Shown here piece after piece: positions 13,501 through 27,000 of a stretch of 64,000 nucleotides of DNA (position 1 is the first letter of the stretch; each line of letters opens with the position of its first letter). Below the pieces are notes generated by a model, which was given only the letters and a program-made list of their open reading frames with translations, was not told the DNA's origin and did not search any database. The position numbers and the translations under genes are program-made. This DNA is from Balanoglossus misakiensis (taxonomy: Eukaryota; Hemichordata). The stretch spans positions 4,216,001 through 4,280,000 of the forward strand of contig CM082595.2 in NCBI GenBank assembly GCA_040954595.2, written 5' to 3'.

Positions 13501-16500
13501 GAACAGTACGATTGCACAAAGCAAAGTCGCTCCAGATAAACTTCAACAAGACATTATGTATTAAAATCAGCTTGAAGAAGCAAAATACTTATTTCTAACG
13601 TGTGTATCAGCATTAAATACACAAATAGTATCGGTTGGCCGTAGACTGGTCTAAGCTTCCTGTCTGAATGGAAAAATTATATTAAGAACAATTTGGGTAT
13701 GTGATAAGATTTTGAAATCCGTTTTTGTAACCCATCTCAGAAGATTATGTCAGTTGAATATCGATGTATACTTCACATCATATGAATAACAGCAACCTCA
13801 TATGCTTCGGCCGTCATATTACTTAATGTTAAAGTAAGACATGCGTCAGACAAGCAGCAGTTTTCGTTGTGATATAACGATAAAGCGTTTAGAGCACGAT
13901 TAGGGTGACATTTTACAAAATTCTCCTGCAATTCTCACTGATAACGAGGCATTGGACATTTTCACATGGCGAAGGGATGTCTGCTGGTGAATAGTGGCCT
14001 TTAATTAGTCTACTTCTTGGCGACTATTTGTATCTTTGAGGCGTCGCCATTGTTGCATCAAGTCTGCTAGCCGAGGAACCGTTTGCTTTGCTTAAACGGA
14101 CCTGGGGAGCCATTAAGTGCATCGCATGATGGGATGTCGAAAGGATTATCAGATGCCAAGGTTTATTTTTTGCCCAGGAATCGTTGCGTCAGTAAAGACA
14201 CACTCTTCATTCTAGAAACGTTTTAAACATCAGTGATGCAAATAATAGGAAATCAGAAAATCTAAACACCAACCAAAGTCATCGTGTGATTGTTTTGCTT
14301 ATAGGTGCACAATGTTTGAAGGTGACATTCAATTTGATAATTATACTATAGAATTTCTAACTGTGAACGATCGACAGAGTTAGGTACTTCTGCTTGTCAT
14401 GACTTTGTTCGGTATTATCATTGTTGGCAATCATTCTTGGCTATCATTTGATAAAAATGTTGTGTGCATCCATAGATCGTTGAGTTGTGACATCTGATGT
14501 AATCAAAGGCATGAGTGTGCCAGCAAGTTCGTTCCCTTCGGTCAGGCAGAAAGTGTTAAATCCGCTCCCTTACTCACTCAACATAGTGTATGTTTTGCCC
14601 TGCCATATAATCTGGTGTTAACTTACCCATAAGGGAGTTACTAAACCAGCACTGGAAAGAATATTACCTATCCGTGTTTCAATTTTTTTGTCTGAATACT
14701 AAATCGTCCTAATCACTGTTCAACTGTTTTATAGATGTATACGTTAATACAGCTGATAATACTAAAAGGTTCGCGGGCAAAAAATGATTAAAGATGGCGG
14801 GGCAATTTGGCGGAAACATCAAAAGATATAGAGGATCACGACTTGTATTTTTTACCGCATAGTGATCATAAGAGTCACAAATTGTCAGCAAGTAAGCCTT
14901 AAGAAAAGAAAGCCCATAAACACACAGACGTCAATGAGGGCACAAAGTTTTTTGTATGATGTAGGAACTGGCTCAACCTCACACGATATGACCATGAGTC
15001 TATAGCTCATCAAGAAAACACACACACAAGACACAATGTAAATACATTCAAAGCAGTTGCTCGACTTAGCTTCAGATTCAGGGACAATGCTGTCCACCAG
15101 CCACTGAACTACCAACTGAGTGTGACAAAGATAGCTCAAAAGACTTGGCAGAGACCCGAATAATTTGATAACACTAGGTTTCTATGGAATGTAAATACAC
15201 ACAGGTACGTGTGCGTGTACATAAATATACACAGGTCCCTGGGTTGTTTACGATTGAGCCATTTGCAGCTTGGTGTTCGATGATTTGTATCACGAGCCTA
15301 TCTCTCACGTATGTGCAAAATATTGGTACATGATGAATGTATGAGAAAATGCTCTCCCTGGGCTTTGCTTAAGAACACACGTCCATTAAGAGATTACATA
15401 AAATAAGACTCAAAAGAGAAACCGTCAGGTCTCCGTAATCTCCCCCAAGGTCACCAATTTATCAAAGAGCAAAACGAAACATCAAAAGCAACTGAGTTCC
15501 ACAACGGAGGCCAACATTACAGGGCAATACATAGAAAGAAATACAAGAAGACTTAATGTTCACTGGCATTTTTCTCTTTTTGTGTGGGAGCACCTTAGAT
15601 GTTTCACTCTGTACCGTAAATCAATGAATGCACTACCCGTGCACACATCAAATTTGTAGAACATAGAACATATTCTGGGTAATGTTGAACATCAGTGCAC
15701 ATGGTGAGAACAGTGTACTTATGTTCACTACTATCCTGATTGAACTTATTTGTGGAAAAACCGCTTCATTTTTATACCCAAACCCTAGCAACGTAGAACT
15801 CAACCGAGTTTAGATTATAAATATCCTCTACAATGCCGACTCTTGTTTGGTCGTAAACCTGTCGACAATCAGTAATAAAATATATCAGAGACACGTTTTA
15901 TTTATTTATATCAGGCTAGCAACATATGTCGTGTCGTTCTGATATTTGAGGCCACAAAACTGCTACATATAATATCGCTGAGAGAATAACATATGTAATA
16001 TGTGATGAACTAATGCTTGCCCTTTCCTACTGAAATGACACTTGCTTGTTCATTTAATGATCTTAACTACAACAACTGGTATTGTGATATTCGCTTGGGT
16101 GTTCACTTATAAAATCTGAAAAAAATGTATTTTGCATCCAAACTGATCCTGTTCAGTCCTAATCAGAGATTGACAAGGCACACTGATTGCCTGAAAATTG
16201 TTATAACAACTCGATCGCACAACCGTAAGATGACACAAAGCTTACTTTGGGTTTCCAAAAAAAGCTATCAGCCATATTGTTAAAATGTATCATTTGGGGA
16301 TGCTACGTTTATTGACAAAATCGCCGACATGATTGTGTAGATTGAAGAGAATAAATTGGCACTCGTTCAGCCAGATGTTACTCCGACACACGCAATTCAC
16401 GAAGGTCGAAGTCAAAATGTTACTCAAACACTTAATAGCCCTTTGCGAGCATTGACCTCAGAGCCATGGGTCTTTTTAATAAGTAAGCGTTCCACTTTTG

Positions 16501-19500
16501 AAATCCTGTGAAAGGCTGCTTTGTGACGAGGCGGAAAAGTGGAAGTTGTTCCTGAATGTCGAAAATGTCAGAACAGTCCATCGTGTGGGTGCACAATTTT
16601 GAGTTATGGCCTTCAGACGTGGAAATTAATCCTCTATTGGCTGACTAGTATTTACTGGTAGTGGGCAAAGGAAATGACACTGCGCACTCTATGAGTACCT
16701 ATTTGTAGTTATTTGTAGTACGGCACTGAGGTCTTTGACTGCCCAGTTGTAATTAGTGGTAGTTGTGTCCGAGCTGGACATTTGACCCCTCCCATGGGAG
16801 GAAAAGGCAGACAAAGGAATTATTTTAGGTTGGCACTAATGAGTGACTGTCTAGCCTAAACATACTGATAGCATATGTCTGGGTCATCGACTGGACAGAA
16901 ATTTTGGCATAATAAAGGAAGACACTCAGTTTGGAGGACCCCAATTTCTGAACTGACTGAGTACGAGTTGGCTTTGCTAACACTTGTAACAGGCAGAGTA
17001 ACTACAACACGGACCATGTACAGACAAAGTGAGTACGATTCACTTATACAGTTGCTATGGAGGGGAACAATATGTAGTCTCACTTCAGTACAGTAATTTT
17101 TGGCTGGCATTATTGTCGTTGTGCATGAATTTCTGCATGCTAATATTTGTACGTTGAAATATTCAATAACAACGTTCCTTTCGTTGTTATTACAGGTTTC
17201 AATCAAGTGCATGTCCCATAATGCATGCTGCATGTCATGACACTTAGAGAACTTGCCAGTCTTCAAATTACTGAGGGTGAATCATCTCTACTGACAGGCA
17301 ATGCATTGACCAGATCAGGTGACACTACGAGAAGAGTTCACCTTAGATTTGATGAAGACGGTCTTGCTAGACCAGCAACTCCTTCCCAAGAGCAAGTGGC
17401 GGTAGGGGACAGTTCTGACTCTGAGGACGCCTACCTCAGGTGTGCTACAGCTAGAAATCGTGTACGTCTTGAACGTTGTGCACAACGCAGGGCTCACAGA
17501 CGACGAATGAGAGCAATCGCACGTAGCGGTATGTCAGAAAATATGGAGGGCAGTTCCAGTCATGATAGTGATGAGGACTATTCACCGTCAGACGTATCCT
17601 CTAGCAGTCTACCTAGTTCTTCTGGGGAGGAAAACTTCTCATCAGACACCCAAGGTTTGACTGAGCAAGCTCGTCGAAGAGTAAGACGTAGTCAGCTCAC
17701 CAGAATTGAAAGCACATGGGTAGATGACGAGTACTCTGAACCAGATGAATATCCAAGTGGTGACGAAACAGACAGTGAAGTAGAGGATGACGGTTGGTCA
17801 CCCAGACTGACAAAACGCCATCCACATCCGTTCAGTGGCAGCAATGAAGGTCCAAATATTGAGATGGATGCAACATCCACCCCATTGGATGTATTCTACC
17901 ACATGTTCCCCCATGGTCTCATCAAGAAACTAAGAAGGGAAACAAATCGTTATGCACGGTGGAGCCAGACAAAGAAGGGCAATGACAGGAGATGGTCCAG
18001 GGTAGATGATAATGAGATGCGGGCTCTCATTGGTATCATGGTGCTGATGGGTCCAGACCCTAAACCAGAAATTGCCGACTACTGGTCACATCATCGTGCC
18101 CTGAGAAACGACTTCATTGCCAGTGTGATGCCACGGCAGCGTTTCCAAAAGCTTATGCAGTACTTTCATTGCAACGATCCTGCCAAGGATCCAGCAAATC
18201 TTCGAAACCTACGAAGACGGGCTAGGGAAAGGCAGCGTACACCCTTGTACAAAGTTCAACCAATACTGGATGCAGTCTTGGACCGGTTCGCAACACTGTA
18301 CAACTTGCATGAGCAGTTGTCGATCGATGAAGCAATAATTGGCTATAAAGGAAGGTATGCTGGTATCCCGACAGTTTTCATCAAAGGTAAACCTAGAGCC
18401 AAGGGTTTCAAAGTCTACGCACTGGCAGATGCAGTGACTGGCTATGTGGGTAATTTGAAGTTTATGACAACCACTGGAAGCCACGAGAGAGATGCCCAAG
18501 ATGTGTCTCGAACCCTGAGAATCTGCACTGATCTCCTTCAGCATGTAGGGGGCAAGTACCATACCCTGTACACAGACAATTTTTATACCAGTACCATTAT
18601 GGCCGAGACACTGCTTCGAGACCTGAGCACGTACGTTGTCGGTAGTATGAGACAGGACAGAAGAGGTTTCCCCAATGCATTGCGCACAAACGCCCGGAGA
18701 AACCCAGGTATGGGTGCACAAATGCGGAATCTCCAGAGGGGACAGTTTGTTTCTAGAGAGAAAGGTGACCAGGTAGTAGTGACCTGGAAGGACTCCAACC
18801 TTGTGAACTTCTTGACGACACGGTACGAGGGCTACAGAACAAATCACCAGAGAGTGGTGCGATTCATTCGCTCAGCGGAGTCTGGGAGAAAAGTACCATA
18901 TTCGCTTCCTGCGCCAGAAGTTGCCGACAAGTATAATCTCTATATGGGTGGAGTGGATAGAGCCAACCAGCTCCGTTCCTATTACACAGCACAGAGGCAG
19001 ACCCACAAGTGGTGGAAATATATATTCTTTTATGTGCTGGATACGGCAATAGCGAATGCCTGGCTGATCTACAAAGATAAGATCGATCCAAAGAAGTCCC
19101 ACAAAAATTTCCAGGTGGAAGTCGGAATGGCCCTGGTTGGTGGTTACACAAACAGGCACGAAGGTTTGAGAAATTCTGCACCGCCACTTCAAACCTACAA
19201 GAACCACACTTTGGTGCATAGCAGTAAGCGTGCGGCAAGCTGCCGTTTCTGTATCCAGCTGGGAAGGAAGACGAGAAAGGGATGCTATGTCTGTACCGTC
19301 TATACATGCAGACAATGTGCCATCCCTCTGTGCATGAAATGCTTCCTGCCGTACCATCAGGTTGCAACCGGGACACCTACTAAATGCCAGGAGACAGAGA
19401 TAGAAGAGGCATTATTACAAGAAGCAAGCCGACGCTGGAATGCTCCTGCACCAAGACGAGGACGGGGACGTGGACGAGCGCAAGTTGCCAGAAGTGCACG

Positions 19501-21022
19501 CCGTTAAAAAAGACTACAGTTTATGAGGACCAGAGTGGGCTCCTGGGTGGGGTGACCTTATACTTACTCAGTTTTCACGTTATTATTAGTTGGGTGAATG
19601 ACTGCCCTTCTCTTTGTGTATCTGTAGGACTGATAGTGCGGAAAGAGATACACAGGAAAGAGATACACCATAGTTGCAGCCCGTGTAGCAGGTAATTCTT
19701 GTGAATGCCAAGCCAAGAATTACTGTCAATGAAGTGAGACTAACTTGTAGTACCATGTACTACTGCAAAGCCAACTCAGACTTTGAAGTATTTGCTGTAG
19801 CCAACTTGTACTCAGTTGTAGTACCGTGTACGAACTGCAAAGCCAACTCAGACTTTGAAGTACTTGCTGTAGCCAACTTGTACTCAGACGTACTCATGCT
19901 TAACCAAGTCGTAATAAATTGTAGTGACCAAAACTGTCCAAGTCGTAGTTAGTCTGTCTGTCAATGCCTACATATAACACTGGTCAGGGACTGCACTACA
20001 AGTAACTACAAGCTGGCAGTTAAAGAGTGCCACCTGTCAGCCAAAAGAGGATTAAAAAGAATGTCAATTTAACACTCAGTCTCCACCATATGGCCTGGGA
20101 AAGGATGCTTTTACAGTATAACCTAAATGCACATAATCAATTTGTTGATGAAATTATGTCACTTCTGTCCATATGTTACCTGCTGTTACATTACTTAAGT
20201 GATGCTAGAGGTAAACGATACAGCTATAACCTATCAGTTTCCTAAAACGTCTGTGCTAAAATAAATACATCATGAGTCAACAGTAGTAATGCCTTAAATA
20301 CATCAAACCAGCTTCTGTATCATGGTAAAGGGACCAGAGTCTAAGTCTCAAGTTTGAGTACTTAAAATGTCCTCAGTCGAAATCATGACATTTCACTTTT
20401 TCCCCCTATCATAATGGCAGTATAAGTGACACATAGGTATAGTCAGCAAGGAAATATTCCGCATTGACAACTTTAATTCCCTTAACCATGTATACAGGGT
20501 TTGCGTCATGACACTATATAGCCAGGCAGGAAATGTCTGCGTGTACAGGCTGTTAATTGACTTAACTCAGTGCCGGCGAAAATTGGCATATCGGTGTTCC
20601 TGGTTAATTCTGTAATCATAAGATTGTCGGTAGATTACTAGGCAATATCAAGCTATTCAAGTTTTTCTGAGTATTCCAATAGCGGCAACCTCACCAGAAT
20701 TACACTGCATATCCTGTGGGGTTTAGGGAGATCAAGTATATGAAAGTTTATTGGTTCAGGGGGGAAAGATAATTGGAGAAGGGCAATGCCGAATGGAGTA
20801 CAGACAAATATGTACGTGATCAGCATATCCGTCTCACTTCAGTATAGCGTACAATATTATACCTTGAGTTCTGGACGCCTACGTGTGTATTTTCTAAATG
20901 GGATGAGATAGGGTGCAAGTAGAGAAAAAAGAGCCCCTCTTGTCATATTTAAATGCACATGACATGTAGCTGATTATTGTGCATTAAATATGTTAAGTAT
21001 GGTACATACATACATACATACA

Positions 21023-21053
<31 letters not shown>

Positions 21054-24000
21054 CGGGGTACATACATACATACAGACAGACAGACATGTAAGAATACACA
21101 ATAGGGCTGGTGTGGAGGGATTTGCGGAAACGATACAGACAGGCGTCTGTCGTCTATCACTGACACTTCAATGTTGGATGAACAATGTGCGTGATGTGTA
21201 CGGAAAGTTTAATTATCTGAAAACGTGCACGGCAGACCGCTAAGCACCCATGAGCTTTTAATAGGTACCTGGGAATTCAAGAAAACTGGGTTCCTGGGGA
21301 TGATAACTTTAATAGACACAGGTGTCTAACAGTGATGACGTGTGACATTAGCACAATCTCAATTTTCAGATACTGAAATATTACAGTACATTAATCTGGG
21401 AAACGTCGCAAATGGAGACGCATTTAATTTAAATTTTGGCACGAACAAGTGTCGTTATTAAATTCACCAGCATTAAAAGCAATGATAACAGGAACAAGTA
21501 GTGATTCGCATATTGATATTAATGTTTCTTGTGCGAGATTGATATGCCATAAAGAGTGCAGGGTCTATGTACTTCAGTTCCTGTAATCAAACAATAAATC
21601 ATACGCTGTATCCTGGGCAACGTGTTAATCCAAGACAGCACTCACATGATGCAGAATTTGTCATTTTACTCACCATTTTGAATGTTTCCAAACTGGTTGA
21701 CCAACCGATCTGACTGCCGAACTGTTGCTGTGAGATTAGTGTAAGGCAGAATGTTCGGGTTTCTGTTGACATCGTCTATTGCCAGGTTGAAGGCCTGCTC
21801 CGCAAGGTCGCTACTCCCTCTGCTAAAAATGCCACCTGTTGAAGTAATAATGAAAGCAAGTTGTGGGTTCATGGTCACTCTTGCAAATTTAACCTCTGGA
21901 AACTATGACCAAGTTTACCTTATGAAAACAAATTGGTTCACAGTGTTTTACGGGGTGACTCTATACCGGTATATATCGTACGTCACAAAACAGGATGTCA
22001 AGCTAGATAGGCCACTAGAGGATAATTCAAGCGATGTGGGTTAAACCTAAATGGAAGAACCATCTGATTTAAGAAGTGTTCTTGACCTTGAGTGTCTCCA
22101 CGTCTTGGCTATGGATATAATTTAAACACTGCAGCTCTCTAGTAAAAAAATAATGGACACAATCGAGACATATATGTAGTTAACACATCATTCACTTTAG
22201 GTCTTTTATTTAAACTGTTCCATAAAAACGACACTGTCGTTTGTGTCAGTTTAGTAGCCCTACTAGACAGTTTGTCACATTTAATAGGTTTATTGATTGA
22301 ACTTTAAGACTCCATTCAACAACCTGTCACACGGCACGGTTTGTACTGCCATAACGTTTAATATACCTAACTTTTATAGGGGTTTGAACGATAAAGAATG
22401 ATCATAACGCTTACGGAATCCCGTATGTTTCTGGTGAATTCAAAGTACCAATTAGCATTACCTTAAAATGATAGGCATATTGTTTTGGCCCGAAGACACA
22501 CTGCCGTGTGCACTATCGTCATTGATAAAGCCACTCAGGTTAAAAGGGTCATCGAATTTCTGATACAAATACTCTTTATTGTGTAGCCTGCACGGAATAA
22601 TCACGGCAATAATAGAGTTTAAGTAATGTCAGTGGCTATCCAATTTCAATTAAGTTGAAACCTGTGTCCAATACTGACATTACCGCGTATCTTATTTTCA
22701 TGTCCATCATTTTCCCTGTGGCTGAACTTAGAAAGACACGTGTATTTATACATTATTATGCTATGCACCACAAGTAGTAATCTATGAGTCACACATTTTA
22801 TATCCCACCGATAGCTGATCATATACTGATCATATGCGCTGTGTTGTTCTGCATCAGGTCACTTTGAGAGCGATCCGATTGGTAATAGATTTCAAATTAA
22901 CACAGCACCAGCGCTGCAATTTTGCTAATTTCCCGCGATAGATTACCCGTGTCTGTCCTGCGAGTCTTTTTAGTGTCATTAGATGGTGTTAGATCGCTCG
23001 GATCTCCGGGTTCTCTCGCTTATCTCCCACCCACCATCCTGATGCGCCGTCTGCATACATTTGCGAGTGAGTCAGCGCAGTGTAATCAACGGCGACATAA
23101 AAATTTATCAGGCATGCCTCAATTGCCCTACGTCTCCTTGTAACCTCTTTCGAGGCAAATTAAATAATTCGCTCTTCCGGCTGGAAGGAGATTGCAGTCA
23201 TGATACTCTGATTTTGTTCAATGCCCACCTGCCTGAGACTCTCGTACCCGCTCATGTGCCATGTCAAGCAACAACAAACGTCAATCTACCGAACATTGTG
23301 TCATATTGGAAGAACTTTAAAGTTCTGATTTCAATGAAACACTTTCCCCCACTTTCTAAATATCACCAGTACAGAACATGTTTGATTTGCCGCTGGCGGA
23401 ATGTTACAAGCATCCTTAAATAAATAAACAGCTTGGTTGAATCAACTCAAATGTCTCATGGGGGAGAACTTGTTTAATCTAAAAAACGTTCACATAGATT
23501 ACTTGCTCTGCAAGTATTCGTAGGTTGTCACCATACTTTGTATGCTGTCCCGCAACTGATGTCTTGACAGGAAATTGACTAATTATTATCATATTCGATG
23601 CATTATCAACAGTGTTTTCTTAAGTAGTGTTAAATAGACGTGTTTCTTTTTCGCGTCGGTTTGTCCACCATCCATTTAGAAGGATGTAGCATATCTTTGG
23701 TTGAATCATGACTGAGAAGCGGGCGTTACAACTCTACCAAATGGCTGTTAACATGAGTCAAGGTCTGAGATCCAGCTGCAGGGAGTCACTTAATGGTGTC
23801 AAGTTCACACGTTCCTGCCACTGAATTATGCAAATTACCAAAGTTGCGGGTCATTGACTAGTTTGTTGTCATATTGATATGTGTTGATAACCAGATTTCA
23901 TGTCATTTGCAAACTGCATGAATCCCAACTGAATGTGGCGAGCGTTTGTTGTTTAGCCTCCCATTGAAAATGCAACATTTTACAGAATACACTGATGCTA

Positions 24001-27000
24001 CTGGCGAAGTGAACTCCCTATATGCAGATCACATACAGCCCATAAATAATCCAATGATTTTATTGTCCACACATGGGTTTTATTTGCTCGTTTATTTATT
24101 TTAGTTCACAATTTGCCTCCACTGGGGCTTGCAATAGACTCGTGTCCTGTGTGTAGGCGATGTACCTCAAATTTTGTATTCCCAGGCTTCTGTGACTTTA
24201 ATATCAGATAGTCGTTAAACTTTCCATCGGCTGTGTTGAAATTGTCAGGGCTACTCATTGTAAGATGAAAGGAATATTGAACATCTCTGAAGGTAAATCT
24301 ATACGCTCAGGGAACAATGCAGGGGCAAATATTTCGAATTTTTCGCATGTTACTTTGCAGTATTCCCAGTGTTATCTGTACCAAATCGAAAATCCATCAT
24401 TTGTGACAGCTTGCCGTCGGTAAAAAGAGCATCTCGCACATTCGTTTCCAAAGATCGCACAGCCAACATCCCGATTATAGTTTCACGAGACAATCGGCTG
24501 TAACATCTCCAGGCGGTCGCGACCTCCAATAATAGGCAGAAAGTAAACCCACAAAATGCTACTGACAAAGTATTTATTTTGACAGCTGTTGTTATCTATC
24601 TGTTTGTGTGTGTGCGCATGTCAACTGTAGACATCACCAATCGATAAGTGCACAAAGGCGGTGTCAATATCCCGGGTGCGTAAGATTTACGTCAAAACTC
24701 ACTGATACTAGGAAACAAATGCTTGTATTTTTCATGCCACTTGTATAGCTATGTAAAGAAAGGTTATGATATCCCTTTCGATGAATTAACAACTGGAAAG
24801 ACCTTATCATAACAGAGCTAAGGCTTGGACAGAGAGAGTTTCCTCTCAATTCCAATGGTTGATATGGCATATTGTCTGGTCTTTTCTAATTTTCACGTTC
24901 GGTGTGATAAGGTATCATAAAAAACTTCACAAGCTGCAACATTGGGGGAAAGTTCATTGTTCTTAACATAAAATGAATGTATAGTATAGTTCAACACATT
25001 CTTGATAAAAGCAAGAGTATGTTTGCCATAGGTTAAGGTATTAAACCTGCAAAGTTATCATGAATCATACTTGCAGGCATGTGGCGGAAATCAGGGATTT
25101 AGAATCATGTGACGCACCAAGTTTCGGCATATTGTGTTAAACTCAAAGAAATGATGCTTCAGGTCTAGGTCTGGCAGTATTTCTGGTCTTGCTTGCAGCC
25201 AGTCTGAGCAGTAACATAATGCCCACACTGTCCAGTACATATTTGACCTGAATTTTTCAAGAATTTGAAACCAAAACTATCACACTTAGGGTGAAAAAAA
25301 ACGCACATGAAACCATTCGGTCAAATCCAAATCCCCTCAAAATGGTGTTTTCATAACAGAGTTAAGCCTTGAGCACACCATACAAAACGTGGCGCACCAA
25401 CTGTGTCAATCGTACAATACAATTAATCCGTCAATTCGATTTATTCTCACATTCTGTCAGGACCAGTGTTGCTCTCTCAAACAGCTTCCCAGTCTACACC
25501 AAAATATCACAGATCTTTGACAGAATGAACGACATACATCCAAAATAAGGCAAACGACAGTGACGTCAACATTGTCTTTCAAGAATAAACGAACCCGCTC
25601 TTGCCATATACTGGTAGGATCAGGCATGGCAATTCAATCCACCACAGGTTGCTGCACTAAACAGCGCATGATCCTAGAGATAGCCAGACCGTCCTTATCT
25701 GAGTAATAGCATGCAAGATAAGTTTGACAAATGGCCTTCAAATCAAAGTAATTTCCATTATTTGCTAGGAAAATATTCTCAATCCCAAAACCAGAATTTC
25801 GACATGTATTATGATACAAATATTACTACTAGAACAAGCAAATGTTATTATAAACAGAGTTTGTAATTAAATACTGAGACAACATCATGTCCAAGCATGA
25901 CATATGACAGATTGATAGGTTTTGTAACTGACGCAGAAAGACTTCATCTGGAAAAATTCAGATGTATTCTTTTCTACACAGATTCAATACACTTCATATA
26001 GAAACCCGAGCTTAAGCTCTATTGGAAAAGCCATTTCCAATAAAAATAATCTTTGCTTAAGCACAGTTTGTAATACCAGTAATGCCTCTGTACCCCCATA
26101 TGCCAGCATTCCCTTGGTATATGTCCCCCAGTGTCACATCAAGCTCAACCAGCTATGTGAACGTATATTTGACTGGACTTGCATATCGTTTTCTTACTCC
26201 AACCAACCTAAACACTAACATTTTTCCTGGCTTACAAAGCAAGAACAATCGAATAGTGAGAAACCCGCACACCGGATTAAGGTCGAACAGCCATCATGAA
26301 AGTGACTAGCTGATTTAATCTTTAAATTTTTATGGAATTCAAAATCGGATTACACCATTTGTCGACCGGATAAATCTAATAGAACTGGGGTTAAAAGTGG
26401 CACTGAACAGAACCTCAGAGCATATGGTAAATATATCAACGCTCGTAGTTTCATTGTAGTCGACACAACCAGCGTACATTTTTATCTCTCACTGTTCAAC
26501 TATCTAATGATAAAGATGACGACACAGGGACCCTTATATACACATTTTACAACTGGTATATTGGGGCATTTATGTATTTATGTGGATAAACATGTCGAGT
26601 TAGTCGATGACTTGTACTATGCACAGAGATGAAAAATGCAATTTTAAACACTAAAATGATACTGAGTCTTGGAATTTTAGATGGATGGTAATAGAGGAGT
26701 ACCTAAGTCTTCGCTGTGGAGCAGGTATTTATCCACACTACCAAAATGAAAATCTATGATTGGCTAAATCCCTTCTTTCTTGTTATCTGTAGCTAAATTT
26801 AATCCCTGAAAAATACTTGTATGAGCTACGGTGTCACAAAGTTGTCCGTTTGTCCTCCTGTTGTGCTAATCTCACAAGTGTTCAGTCCCATACGCCCAGA
26901 TGAGCAAAGAAAAAAAAATACTGTCTGAACATACGTGACTAAGCGTGCTTTGAGGAGTAGCTAGGTGCCGAGATGGGGTTGTCAAATTTACAGCTGTTAA

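Larger units (their letters stand above)
16739..20019 (+). mobile_element. piggyBac-type DNA transposon, nearly complete
   Basis: The element is 3.28 kb and lies in iGluR intron 2, on the opposite strand. Its ends are inverted repeats: 16739-16770 starts CTGCCCAGTTGTAATTAGTG, and the reverse complement of 19987-20019 starts CTGCCAGCTTGTAGTTACTT. The ends are flanked by TTGA (16735-16738) and TTAA (20020-20023). TTAA is the piggyBac target, so the left copy has probably mutated by one base. Subterminal blocks are also inverted and colinear (16956-16978 with 19794-19816; 17075-17087 with 19730-19742). The single transposase ORF is intact. I infer a fairly young insertion. Confidence 0.88.

Noticed and set aside
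16875-17096. 73-codon ORF upstream of the transposase as an N-terminal exon
   Set aside because: It lies in the subterminal repeat region of the element, and the main ORF already has its own Met and the full core.
18209-19376. Long minus-strand open frames (212, 170 and 161 codons) opposite the transposase
   Set aside because: They are antisense shadows of the transposase ORF and show no family features.
24350-24568. Frame with a signal-peptide-like start in iGluR intron 1
   Set aside because: It begins at TTG rather than ATG, and no splice partners or family motifs are visible.
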